Positions 1 through 10,701 of a stretch of 64,000 bases of DNA are shown here, in pieces. The notes under the pieces are model-generated. The model did no database searches. It was given only the letters and a program-made list of their open reading frames with translations, and was not told the DNA's origin. Made by a program: the position numbers and the translations under genes. Position 1 is the stretch's first letter; every line of letters starts with the position of its first letter. Origin of the DNA: Plantago elongata (lineage: Eukaryota; Streptophyta; Magnoliopsida; Lamiales; Plantaginaceae). Location: positions 1 to 64,000 of the forward strand of contig JAYMSP010000187.1 of NCBI GenBank assembly GCA_036897095.1, written 5' to 3'.

Positions 1-2908
1 AATTTTAAACCTTAAATAAATTATAAAACGACTTAAAACAATACAATTTCATTAATTTCAACATCTAAGCACTCTTAGAATATGAATAATATGTAAATAA
101 AAATTAAAAAAAATTAAAAAAATTGATGACGTGGCAACGACGAGACGACGCGCCACCACTGTGACAAAAATGACGACGACGCGCCGTCAGGCCGTCACCA
201 TTGTGGATGGTCTAATGGTCTACAACTCTACCCATATAAGTTCATACTTTTGATACCTTACCACTCCCGCATTTGAGTAGCATAGTTGTAATCCTCAAAG
301 TTCCGATGCTTCAAGTCTTTAAAAAAGTCTAGTTCGGTGTATTCGACTAAGAATCCACTAAACCGCCAAGCAGTTAGCATGCCACTGAAGCGCAAATATA
401 GAAGAGTAGAACATATGGTTCGATTCTAGACTTCTAGTAATACTTATGGTTCAGAATGATTATGTGAATCTTAGGATTTGTGGGAAACTTCATTTAAAGA
501 ATAAAACATGTGGATAGGCTAAAGATACTAAACAAATTATAAATTGGCATATTCTCACCCCATGTCTAAAGAAATGCTGTTAAAATATCATGGTGAAGTT
601 TACCATACTCTGGGTCCAAGACTCCAAGTTCCAGAAGTGGAACCTTAAACAGTGTTTACCTAAAAATATCTCCAAAACCTATTAGCAATCAATCAGTTTG
701 GCATAACATGTTCCATCATAAGCATATCACACAAGATGACTTGGCTGGAGATCATCATCAGCAGTATAGCAAAGCCCGAAGAAATTATGGAAACCAGGAG
801 AGATCAATTATATCCAGTCACAAAAAAAAGAGCCATTGTTTCATATTCAAGGCAGCTAAGCTACACGCAAGGAAGTAACAGAAACTTTTTGGGCCTCCAA
901 CTAAGCAACCAAATTCTGAAAACCAGAGAACTCAATTTCTATGACCACAAATCCTATATAATCCTATTTTATGAGCAACTCAGGTCAAATGAAACTGCTG
1001 TCTAATGAATTAGGCTACATCGTTCAGACAAGAAAAACATTCGCAAATTTAACCTGTTTGGCACAAGGGACTCACATGATGCAACATCACAAAATGCCTC
1101 GCAAACAGCTAATGTTTGAGAGTCTAAGAAGCAAAAGCAACGAAAATCATAACAACCGTTTAATAACTAATATACAGCCAACATTACTATGCTTGAGTAA
1201 ATAAATTAGATGACTATGTATGCAAGGTCTAGGTAGATCAATTTCTTAAAATTATGATGACCCGGAGATCCATCCAGGTAGCGAGTCAAGAAGTATATTA
1301 GACTGGTTCCCATCAGGTATGAAATAAGTTACATACGAATCTAAAACAATGCCAGCAGGTTTACACTTGTGCAACTGCAAAAGTAGCCATAACACCCGGG
1401 GGGGGGGGGGGGGGGGGGGGTGCAGATACGGAGATGAATCAATTGGAGGTTAGATTTAGAAGCTTACAACGAGAAACTAACTAGCACTATCGACATAACT
1501 ACTTTTGACTTCAGATTTTACATAAATGTCAATGGTCGGAAAAGAATGAACCGCAAAATTAACCACGTTTATTTCGTGTTGACATGAAGTTGACAAAAGA
1601 TTCCATTAATATCACCACAATCCAAAGCTGATCACGAAATCAGATAGCCAGTCAAAGTGATAATTTCCTCATTAGAGGGGTAAAGCAGCAAGGGAAGCAC
1701 TAATTATCGCAAGAAGCGGCATATAAAGATACCATGCCAAACAAAATGACGAATTCGAGCAAATTAATACATAGCTCTTGAGGGTTATAACCCAGAGATT
1801 ATATTTTGTTCAGCATGGAATTGCAGCCAGTCACATAAACACTACCCTACAATCAGAAGTATAAATTAGAACTTAGAAGATACAAAATATTCCATTTTTT
1901 CCATCAATCCAAAAGCACAATCCAATCTCAGGCCAATGGGGTTAAATAAACCATCTAACAAGATAGGACATTTAAGGCTCGTATCTTGTTAGATGTTTAA
2001 CCCATTGGCCTGCCAAGAGAACATCCAAACCAGTGCCACAAACAAAAACAGACTTTTATGTGTGCCATGCCTAAGACAAAGAATGCACAAGGTGCAGTTG
2101 GATCACAAATAGATGCACAGATGAGCAGTCGAGTGCTATTTGTTCGGTATTTTTTACTCTAGTGTACACGTGGTTGACAACTTGTGCAAGCTTTTACTTA
2201 GAAAAAGAAGAAAACAATTCAAAGCTCACGACAATTAGAACCCGTTGCGCATGAACAGGACAAGGCTTCCCATTTTCTGGCTTCCGTACAGGGCAACATC
2301 AAATTTTTTCGCTCTATGTACTTTGGCTTTTTCAACGTTTCTAGAGGTAGTTATGAATAACACCAATGAACAAACGGCCTTCTCAATTTTGGTTTCAACC
2401 ACTTTAATTCCAAAATTTAAAACCATTACATAATATAAGCTACGCAAACATCTGTGTGCCCTTCAATCCAGAATTTCTGTAATGCAAAATCCAGTTATAT
2501 ATCCAACATCAGATGTGCCATTACTTGAAAACTAGAACATTAGAGATTACAGAATCAGACATAAAATTGAATTGTAAATTTCAAACAACCGCAAAAATGT
2601 GACAGAGCAGCACATATTAGTAATTTAATAGCAGTTTGATACAATAGGTAAGGTACCTTCATCCCCAGTTTCCAGGATATTGATTCTATACCACTTGCTT
2701 TATGAAATTATCCTCTTCTGTTCCAGAATCTCTGTCGCTTTTTCAATGCGCACATACATTTGATTAACCAAATAACAACGCAGAGGTTCCACGCTATAAC
2801 ATAAACAGTAATGACCATGCCATTTCATCTCCAGATATTTACAATGAATAACATTCAATGGAGCCCCATGCACATTGTGATTTTCTGAAAACTGAATCCA
2901 CTAACAAA
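1..2908. other. Non-coding stretch left of the RING gene
   Basis: I see no credible coding exon here. The short open frames lack recognisable motifs and good codon patterns. The stretch holds a 23-base G run near 1398-1420, a small hairpin at 1930-2011 (listed separately), and the presumed 3' UTR of the minus-strand RING gene just left of 2909. The first 100 bases share an AT-rich motif with about 5243-5290 (both read attaatttcaac followed by similar text), which suggests a shared dispersed repeat. Confidence 0.5.
1930..2011. repeat. Small inverted repeat (hairpin), 30-bp arms
   Basis: The left arm runs 1930-1965 and the right arm 1982-2011, with a 16-base loop. All 30 bases of the right arm find a complementary partner in the left arm, which carries extra bulges of one and about five bases. 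Such a perfect short foldback stands out in this AT-rich stretch. It could be a tiny MITE, a snap-back duplication or part of a transcribed small-RNA hairpin; the sequence does not decide between these. Confidence 0.7.
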
Positions 2909-4072
2909 TCACCATCTTCTGTCACTCCCTTCATTAACTTCAAACCCCCATCCTCTACGCCGCCTAGAAGTAGAGCTAAAAACGGACGTCAACGAACCAC
3001 TTCTTCGACTCATCCTGGAATCAAGACTAGAACTAGAAGCTGAAGATCCATTCCTCCCAAAACAAGCAAACAAACTATTCAAAACCCTCCTGAACCCACT
3101 CCTCTCCCTCGAAACACTCCCTCTAGAACCCCACGAAACCCTCCTCGGCATTCCATTATTATTAAACCCACCATCCATCTCAGTATACACCACAGGCAAC
3201 TCCCTCTCACCACCTCTCCTCCCTCCAGAAAACCTCCCAACCGCAAATCCCCCACCCGGCAACCTCCAAATTGTCAACCCAACCGTTTCATCCTCATTCC
3301 CCACCTCATTCACACCTCCCCTATTACTATTAACCTCACTCACCTCCCTCCCACCCCCATTCCCACTCTCAACATCCGTCGGCAGCTCATGCCTACACAC
3401 CGGGCACGAATTCTTCAACGAAAGCCACGGCAAAATACAATCTTGATGATACAAATGCTTACACGGCATCTCCCTCGCCTCACCCCCAACCTCAAACGCC
3501 TCCTTACAAACCGCACAATACATCTCCACCGCCACGTGCTTCTCGTCTATCCCCACCGTCGGCATCGACTCAATCGCAGCCTTCGAAGCCGGCGGATTAC
3601 TATCAATCCTCCCAATCCCATTCGCCTCAATCTGCTGCAACTGATCCAACAACCTATCGAAACCCGACCCAAGCAAAAACTCACTCATACTCGCCGGCAA
3701 AGGCCTCAACCCCGAACCCGCCCCATCATCATAGTACAGCTCAAACCCACCTCCACCTCCACCTCCCGTATCATTCGGACCACGAAGAACAATAACCGGA
3801 TTAAACGGAGACCTCTCACCACCATTTCTCCGGCTCCTTCTGAGCCTCGGGCTTGAGCCCGACCCGGAAGAAACACCCGAATCAGGAGTTCGCATCATGT
3901 ACATAGCAGCGGCCGGAAATCGGCGGCGACGGGAGTCGGAGAGGGAGGATCGGAGAGAAGGGTTGTCGATCTCTTCGACGAAACCGGTGGTGCAATCGGG
4001 GCAATTGACGGTGTCTTGAGTCCAAACCCTAACGAATCGGTTGCATCTGTAGCACCAGTAGGTTGAGGCCAT
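2909..4072 (-). CDS. RING-H2 E3 ubiquitin ligase, RDUF type (zinc ribbon + RING + DUF1117)
   Basis: This single-exon gene encodes 387 residues. The N-terminus has a plant zinc-ribbon of the kind found in RDUF1/RDUF2 and BCA2-like ligases (WCYRC at residues 6-10 and CPDC at 24-27). A RING-H2 finger lies at about residues 186-227, with pattern CAVC...CKHLYH..C...CPVC. After it comes the DUF1117 block (about 255-330: [18 protein letters not shown]). The protein should transfer ubiquitin to unknown targets in the cytosol or nucleus. Arabidopsis RDUF1/2 are ABA-responsive ligases, and a palindromic G-box lies about 190 bases upstream of this ATG. The low-complexity Gly and Ser/Arg tracts are typical of the family. 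The start is the first ATG, placed just before the zinc ribbon. Family assignment is firm; orthology to a specific member is inferred. Confidence 0.93.
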   Translation of the reverse strand: MASTYWCYRCNRFVRVWTQDTVNCPDCTTGFVEEIDNPSLRSSLSDSRRRRFPAAAMYMMRTPDSGVSSGSGSSPRLRRSRRNGGERSPFNPVIVLRGPNDTGGGGGGGFELYYDDGAGSGLRPLPASMSEFLLGSGFDRLLDQLQQIEANGIGRIDSNPPASKAAIESMPTVGIDEKHVAVEMYCAVCKEAFEVGGEAREMPCKHLYHQDCILPWLSLKNSCPVCRHELPTDVESGNGGGREVSEVNSNRGGVNEVGNEDETVGLTIWRLPGGGFAVGRFSGGRRGGERELPVVYTEMDGGFNNNGMPRRVSWGSRGSVSRERSGFRRVLNSLFACFGRNGSSASSSSLDSRMSRRSGSLTSVFSSTSRRRRGWGFEVNEGSDRRW

Positions 4073-4263
4073 TGACGTGAAAGAGAGGAATCAGGTGGAA
4101 AAATCTCAGATTTTCAGATCTGAGAGGAGAAAGAAATTGGAAATTGGGATGAAAATGAAGAAATTGGAATTTTGGAGAAGAAAGTGAAGGAAAGGAAAAG
4201 AAAGAGAGATGAAAAATGATGATGGAATAATCTATTTGTCATGAAATAGACGATCGGGATCTG

Positions 4264-4273
4264 GACACGTGTC
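4264..4273. promoter_or_regulatory. G-box / ABRE-like palindrome upstream of the RING gene
   Basis: The palindrome gacacgtgtc contains the CACGTG core bound by plant bZIP and bHLH factors. It sits about 190 bases upstream of the RING-gene ATG, on the promoter side. ABA responsiveness is known for RDUF-type ligases; a role here is inference. Confidence 0.45.
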
Positions 4274-4493
4274 GTTGTAGTGGATGTCAACTGTCATGAG
4301 GGAATATTTAGAATACTGTTGACTTCCTTTTTGGTGATTTCTACATTTCCTCTTTTGTTTTTCCAGATTTGGTATTTGTTTTAATTTTCTTGGCATTCTT
4401 TTTTACTTGGAAATCTGCCTAAATTAGCTTATAATTGCTTTGGTATTTCTTTCAATTTTGTTGAACTTCATTTTACTATATGGATAGGTTTTG

Positions 4494-4809
4494 TAACGAA
4501 ACAGAATTTCAAGTTAACTCCAAAGAGTTTAAAATGATTGAAAACGTTACTCATATTAATAAAGTGCGTCTTTCTTTTCGGGAATACATCTAGAATAATT
4601 TTAGAGATAAACGTATTTGTTCTGGAGCGGTCCAAGGATGGGTGACCAAGTGAGAAGTTTTTTGGGATCGCACACGAGTGAGGTCAAGAGTGTGTGGAAA
4701 ATAACTTATATTGATACAGTTGAGTCAGCATATCACTCCGAGAGCTATCGATTAGTAACCGTGCTGGTCCAAAATGGTGGGGCTCGGCCCGTAAGGGGTC
4801 TGGTCATTA
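4494..4809 (+). mobile_element. Cassandra-like TRIM solo LTR (5S-derived), fossil
   Basis: This block starts tgtaacg and contains a stretch like the plant 5S rRNA internal promoter (ggatgggtgacc with flanking 5S-like text), followed by the gag-less body typical of Cassandra LTRs. It aligns along its length with a second copy at about 43950-44272. No internal domain or second LTR is seen, so it looks like a solo LTR. It is broken and clearly old, judging by its divergence from the other copy. Boundaries are approximate. Confidence 0.6.
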
Positions 4810-5820
4810 AGGTTTTGTGAATGAAACAATCTATATATTATTTAAAGTTGATGGTCTATCTCCGTTCTCATTCATTCTCAAGTCTAACTAATTTTGTGAA
4901 TTTAGCATCATATAAATTGTATTTTCTAAACATACCATGTTAGTTTCAAAAAATATTCTACTACAACGTAAACACATTTGTGCATATGAAAGTTATTTAT
5001 GTTAGTCTCCATTTTTATTTTAGGAGATAAACATCCACCCGACCTCTTTTTTTTCTCCTTTCTTTTTATTTTAAATCATTGATATAGAATAAGATATAAA
5101 ATATAAAATTTTAAAAGCTACACTACTTTTCATATTTTTTCGTTCCTTACAAATGAAGATCACACTTAACTATATTTTGAATATTATAAATTTTACCATT
5201 TTTTAGTTATTAATTTAAATATGTAATTATAAATAAAAATGTATTAATTTCAACTTCTAATGAATCTTATAATATGTTAATCATATTAATAACAAATAAT
5301 ACATTGAAAAAAAATAAAAAATATTATTCATGGGTGCAACTCTACTCTATTTACAATTGTCATACATCGGTTCCCGTATTGAAATAAACCAGAATGACGT
5401 CATTACGGTTAGCACTACAGAGAAAGTTCAGTAAAATTCTTGAATATTTCATAAAATAAGAAATATTGTATTAGTTAGGTGTAAATTGTGTGAGCATGTG
5501 AAATATCACATTGAAATAATATAATCTTTCATAATATATAGAATTCGAATTGGATTTTGAAATAATGTAGTCTTTCGTAAATGGTGTGAGCACTTAGATC
5601 TTTTTTAAGAGTGAACTATTTTACAATACAATATTCATATTAATTAATCCAATTTGGAATTAGTTATTATGGACCAGATGCTAATTGTAAGGACCTGGGC
5701 TGGTCTTTTTGAAGGTCTAGTGTTCCCATTATCAGCAACTTTCCATCAGAAACAAATTAAATAGCCCTCCTGGTCCAGTTTGTGTATAAAAATACCTCAT
5801 TGACTCGGATTGTCTCTTTA
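4810..5820. other. AT-rich intergenic stretch, no gene seen
   Basis: It is mostly low-complexity AT-rich sequence. No open frame with recognisable motifs occurs on either strand. The right end forms the upstream region of the decayed U6 copy, with a TATA-like tataaaaa at 5785-5792. Confidence 0.5.
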
Positions 5821-5916
5821 GTGATATGAGGATATCTGGTAAAACTGGAATAATATGTAGAGATTAGCATGGTCTATGTGCAAGAATGACGCATAAATTG
5901 TGAAATTGTCAATTTC
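5821..5916 (+). pseudogene. Decayed U6 snRNA copy
   Basis: The block aligns with U6 snRNA along its full length. It keeps agattagcatgg (the AGC-triad region) and gcaagaatgac, but it has lost the GGGGAC 5' stem and much of the rest. A TATA-like box lies about 30 bases upstream (5785-5792), and a degraded USE-like ttcccatta lies near 5725. It points opposite to the two better copies downstream. With so many substitutions it is most likely a dead pseudogene. Confidence 0.7.
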
Positions 5917-6125
5917 CAATTCAGTTATGTTCAGATATAACAAGTTTAATTGTACATTTTGGCGTTTAATGCAACTCTTGAACACTGACTAAGAAGGAAA
6001 ATACTTCTTGCATCTAATGAATCATGAAGAAAAAGCATAAAATAGGTACATATAATGTAACTACATTGGTGTGAAACAAAAATAAGTGAAAGAACCACAC
6101 AACAGCTGTCTCGTAATCGGGAGGA

Positions 6126-6228
6126 AAAAAATCTGGACCATTTCTCAATTTGTGCATGTTATCCTCGCGCAGGGCCATGCTAATCTTCTATGTATCGTTC
6201 CAATTTTATCGGATGTCCCCGAAGGGAC
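6126..6228 (-). ncRNA. U6 snRNA gene variant, possibly inactive
   Basis: Read on the minus strand it begins GTCCCTTCGGGGACATCC at 6228 and ends in a T run near 6126, the Pol III stop. The length and 5' stem match plant U6. Relative to the copy at 7019-7121 it has several substitutions and one missing C in GGCCCC. The ACAGAGA box, which pairs with 5' splice sites, reads ACATAGA. The AGC triad is kept. Upstream it has a full plant snRNA promoter: a TATA box at 6251-6260 and a USE (AAAGTCCCACATC) at 6283-6295. It may be transcribed, but the box change suggests a nonfunctional or impaired RNA. Confidence 0.85.
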
Positions 6229-6250
6229 GAACTGTAAGTGGGAGGTGGCT

Positions 6251-6295
6251 CTATATAAACAGACGGAGAAGCTATGTAGTTATGATGTGGGACTT
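6251..6295 (-). promoter_or_regulatory. U6 promoter (USE + TATA)
   Basis: On the minus strand a USE (AAAGTCCCACATC, 6283-6295) and a TATA element (GTTTATATAG, 6251-6260) lie 22 bases apart. The TATA box ends 22 bases before the U6 start at 6228. In plants, USE-TATA spacing near 23-26 bases selects RNA polymerase III. Confidence 0.85.
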
Positions 6296-6610
6296 TAGAG
6301 CTTATGATTTGAGCCTAAATGGACATAAAATGGAACGACCCAAGTCCTGAAAGTATTGATTTTAGAAACACAAACATGAAATCAATCGGCCCAAGCAAAG
6401 TCTTGAAACTTTAAAGGACTGCTCGCACAGCAAGCGTATTTCAAGTTTCAAGCTAAATTGGAACAGATGCAATACAAAATACAAAGAATTGGGTTGATAT
6501 ACAAGACATACGTAAATTAAAAATTGAACCAAAACATTTGTGAGCTGTGTTTTACGTAAAATTACTCGTTCCATTATTTCATTTTAACAATTTCAACTTT
6601 AATCTCAAAT

Positions 6611-6996
6611 TATTTTTATATTAAAAAGGTAAATAATATGATAAACTTGCATAATGAAAGTTAAAAAAGTAAAATTTTATAACAGAATTTTATTAAATAT
6701 GAAAATGGTTGACGAAAATGTTAGTATAAGTAATCAAAATAGAATGAGAGGAGTATAACAACCTGATTAAAAATTACTTTTATATTAAAAAGATAAATAA
6801 TATGATAAAATTGTATAATGAAAGTTAAAAAAGTAAAATTTTATAACATAATTTTATTAAATATGAAAATGGTTGACGAAAATGTTAGTATGAGTAATCA
6901 AAACAGGAAGGGCGTATAACAACCTGATCATTAATCAGAGTTGAAATTCAAAATATGAGGGGAGTATAACAACCTGATCATTAATCAGAGTTGAAA
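6611..6996. repeat. Tandem repeat between the two U6 genes
   Basis: Two copies of a roughly 155-base AT-rich unit (about 6611-6767 and 6774-6928) share long identical runs such as gaaaatggttgacgaaaatg and both end in acaacctgat. A shorter third piece repeats the 3' part (6905-6946 and again 6955-6996, gtataacaacctgatc). Divergence is low, so the duplication is fairly recent. Confidence 0.85.
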
Positions 6997-7018
6997 CATA
7001 ATCGTGAATATAGACAAA

Positions 7019-7069
7019 AAAAATTTGGACCATTTCTCGATTTGTGCGTGTCATCCTTGCGCAGGGGCC

Positions 7070-7101
<32 letters not shown>

Positions 7102-7121
7102 TCGGATGTCCCCGAAGGGAC
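7019..7121 (-). ncRNA. U6: U6 spliceosomal snRNA gene
   Basis: On the minus strand the RNA starts GTCCCTTCGGGGACATCC at 7121. It carries ACAGAGA and the AGC triad (GATTAGCATGG), then ends GAAATGGTCCAAATTTTTT, with the T run as Pol III terminator. As far as I can compare from memory it is identical to the plant U6 consensus over its length. U6 is the catalytic RNA of the major spliceosome. The promoter elements lie at 7143-7190. This is the one clearly intact U6 copy of the three in the window. Confidence 0.95.
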
Positions 7122-7142
7122 AAACTGTAACTGGGAGGTAAG

Positions 7143-7190
7143 TCAATATAAAGTAAACAGAAGATCTGATTCTTTCAAATGTGGGACTTT
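7143..7190 (-). promoter_or_regulatory. U6 promoter (USE + TATA)
   Basis: On the minus strand the USE reads AAAGTCCCACATT (7178-7190) and the TATA element CTTTATATTG (7143-7152). They are about 25 bases apart, and the TATA lies 22 bases before the start at 7121. This is the classic Pol III arrangement of plant U6 genes. Similarity to the other U6 unit continues upstream of the USE (to about 7245), so the promoter was duplicated together with the gene. Confidence 0.9.
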
Positions 7191-7245
7191 AGAACTTGTG
7201 TTTGGGCCTTGAAGGACATATAGATCGGCCCAAGCATTGAAAGGA

Positions 7246-9105
7246 CCGATTGCTTACAACTCTTCATAAACTGATTCCCTAAATTGGATTATTTACTCTA
7301 AATTCATTTTAACATCTTACGGCAAAATAATCATACTGCATGGCAAACTGATACAATAGTCATACACTAGAATAAAAATCTAGATATTGTCTGTCCGCTT
7401 TGCATACGACCACTATCATTAGTATTACACGACTAATATAAATTAGCATTAAAATTTATTTTTGTGATCGGATTTTCACAATACATATTTATCCGTATTG
7501 AAGGCAAAAAACAACATGAATTTGTGAAAAAATGAAGGAAAGGTTCACGCAAAGTATATTGGGTGGGAATATCCAATCAGCTAACATATACAATTGCTAC
7601 ATATATACAGAGATTTTCTTGCAAGTTTGTGACAGAAAATATATGTTTGTTCGATTCTTAGCTAAATTTCCTACCAACTTGGACCCATGAAAACAAGTTT
7701 TGTTGCATCATGCTAATGTCAACAGTCATTTAATCACAAAATCCTCTAGCTCATTTGCCCACATCCAAATTTCTCATCTACTATTGACTATCTGTATTAT
7801 TGCTTGCTAATTTTACTCGTACCCGACATTACTCCGACATTTATATGGCCATGGTGACAATTCATACGTTGTATTCGGCTAACGTATACTTTTATGTTCG
7901 TGTAATTATTTTAAAAATTTCATCGAACTAATAATTAAGTAGGTTGTCGAGATTTAACTTGATCTTCTCAATTCAGATAATTGGGTTTCGAACTCGACTC
8001 ATATAGTATATGATATATGATAATACATTACTCCAATTTTATATTGTTAATTTAGAATGTCGACGGATCGTACTTTCTATGTACTTCTAACATTTGTCAA
8101 CGTCTCGAAGCAAAATTAATCACCAAAAGATCCTCATCATATACTAACATAAAATAAAAAATTCCTCCTAGCCAAATGTTAACAGGAAACAAGCCCCTTT
8201 TACACATCACTTTTATGCCACACATATAGAATAATGAAGCTAAGATACACCATTAAAATTAAGCAGGACAAAAGGAACCATATTGCACAGATATGTACGT
8301 ACGTGTAGAGCAGATTTTGATCACCATTCAAATGATTAGATCCGAACTCGACTCATTTAATTTTAATGACATCGAGCTCGTTATCCAAATCCCATTTGAA
8401 CATAGGAACTGAAATTACTGAACAAGGTCCAGCGTAAAGATTCAACTCAATACATTCGATAAAGTATTCAAGTCGACCTTTAAATCCTTGCCTGCATAAT
8501 AGCACTAAGACAAGTAATACTCATAGTCCCCCCCCCCCCCCCCAACCCCCCCGTCGTGTTTTTTATTATACCCAAATTACGGCTGCTGTTGTTAGTAAGT
8601 CACCTAATAAATTTTGACACTTTTGCTGCTAACAGTTTACCTACACCTGGATATATACCTTAATATACAATCTGAAATATGTTGTACAAATTTAAACATT
8701 TAAATTTGATGACTAGTTTTTATCTGACCAAAATCAAGCCTAGTTGTTGTGGTTAAGTTAACAAATATTCTCCCCATGTTAAGATGGAGTCCAATCATGG
8801 TCCATGTAGATATATCCTATAATCCACCTAATTAATTTGAATAATTACAAAAATCAAAGAGCGGATTAAGACAAAACACAAACACAAAATCTTGGTTTAT
8901 AAATAAGACAATATGTAGAGAAGTTAGTTGTAAACTGATAAACAGCCTTGTTGAGATTGTTTGAACATAGTCATATCCACTTTCATCTTCCACAATTCCT
9001 TATATCACTTGCTAAACCCTTCTTCTAACTCATCCTCAACCAATTTCATTGCCACAATTTCACAAACATTCTTTAAAGTACACAAAAAACACCTTGTTTG
9101 ATGTT
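7246..9105. other. Intergenic region and GPAT promoter
   Basis: No coding region is seen. The stretch contains an interrupted C run at 8528-8552. A TATA-like tttataaataag lies at 8896-8907, about 200 bases before the GPAT start codon, and is the probable core promoter. No other element is clear. Confidence 0.5.
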
Positions 9106-10701
9106 ATGGAGTCTGTTGTTTCAGAACTTGAAGGAACTCTTTTAAAAGACCATGATGTATTCTCCTACTTCATGTTGATAGCATTCGAAGCTTCCGGTCT
9201 TATACGGTTTGCCTTGTTGCTAGCCTTATGGCCGGTCATTCGGTTGCTTGAGATGTGTCGGATGGAGGATTTTGGGCTCAAGCTAACTATTTTCGTGGCT
9301 ACGGCAGGAGTTCCATTTTCGGAGATTGAGGCTGTTGCAAGAGCTGTTTTGCCGAAGTTTTATTTGGATGATATTGACATGGAGGTTTGGAGCGCATTTA
9401 GCTCGTGTAGTAAGCGAGTTGTTGTGACGAAAATGCCTAGGATCATGGTGGAGATGTTTGTGAAGGAGCACTTGGGGGCAGAGGAGGTAGTTGGAAATGA
9501 ACTTTCTGTTAATCGGTTTGGATACGCCACCGGTTTTGTCAAGGGTGGTTTTGGTTCGGTTAGTGAGAGTGTCGCCGCGTTGTTTGGGGATGAACTTCCG
9601 AGTTTAGGGCTTGGAAGGGCTTGTGATCAAGGTTTAGGTTCCCTGTTCTTTCCATTGTGCAAGGTTAGTATCTTTCAAAGTTTCAATCTCACAACCAGTC
9701 TACTTCAAAATTTTAATGATTTGAAGTTTGGGCCAAAATTTTAATGTAATAGTAATGAACCATTTCCGTTATCAAATTTTCAACAGGAAGTGTGCAGTCC
9801 ACCATTTACCAACAACAGAAGGCACGCGAACCACTCGGTCCGCCCCTTGCCCGTGATCTTTCATGACGGGCGTCTTGTCAAGCGTCCTACACCATCAGCC
9901 GCGCTTCTCATCATCTCATGGATCCCTATAGGCATTGTACTGGCAGTAATTCGCATTACTGTTGGCCTCATCCTCCCAATGTGGGCCATACGTCACGTAG
10001 CCCCACTTTTCGGGGGTGATGTTGTAGTTAAGGGCACCCCTCCCCCACCGGCTTCCTCCACACACGCCGGTGTCCTATTCGTCTGCACTCATAGGACCTT
10101 AATGGACCCTGTAGTCCTCTCTACCGTTCTCCACCGTAGGATCCCTGCCGTTACATACTCCATTTCTCGACTATCTGAAATCCTTTCCCCCATCCCCACT
10201 GTCCGCCTGACGAGAATCAGAGACGTGGATGCCAACAGAATCAAACGAGAGCTCGAAAATGGGGACCTAGTCGTCTGTCCTGAAGGAACAACCTGTCGTG
10301 AACCGTTCCTGTTAAGGTTCAGTGCACTTTTCGCAGAGCTAACCGATCGTATAGTACCAGTGGCCATGAACTACAGAGTAGGATTCTTTCATGCTACAAC
10401 TGCTAGAGGCTGGAAGGCCATGGATCCAATCTTTTTCTTCATGAATCCCAGGCCAATTTATGAAATAACATTTCTAAACCAGTTGCCTGCTGAAGCTACA
10501 TGTTCTTCAGGGAAAAGCCCTTATGACGTTGCGAATTACGTGCAGAGGATTTTGGCAGCAACATTAGGATTTGAATGCACCAACTTCACAAGGAAGGATA
10601 AGTACAGGGTTTTGGCTGGAAATGATGGAATTGTGTCTCAAAGAACAAGTTCTTCTGTGGAGTTCATCAAGAAATTGGTGGCAAGTTTTATGCTTCACTA
10701 A
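9106..10701 (+). CDS. GPAT5: Glycerol-3-phosphate sn-2-O-acyltransferase, GPAT5/7 type
   Basis: Two exons (9106-9663 and 9787-10701, intron phase 0) encode 490 residues; Arabidopsis GPAT5 has about 500. The protein closely matches GPAT5/7, the ER enzymes that acylate glycerol-3-phosphate at sn-2 for suberin in roots, seed coats and wounds. The acyltransferase motif HRTLMD (H288, D293) and the [18 protein letters not shown] block are intact. Membrane segments lie near 24-44 and 225-255. The N-terminal phosphatase-like domain reads SELEGTLL where bifunctional GPAT4/6/8 have DLDGTLL, so the phosphatase nucleophile is absent, as is known for GPAT5/7. An in-frame upstream ATG at 9049 would add 19 residues; [10 protein letters not shown] fits the family start better. 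Confidence 0.93.

Noticed and set aside
3389-3856. 155-residue plus-strand open frame inside the RING gene
   Set aside because: It lies antisense to the RING CDS, has a proline/arginine-rich low-information composition, and no domain. It is a shadow of GC-rich coding sequence.
6086-7212. Short plus-strand frames reading [20 protein letters not shown]
   Set aside because: They are conceptual translations of the antisense of the U6 snRNA genes.
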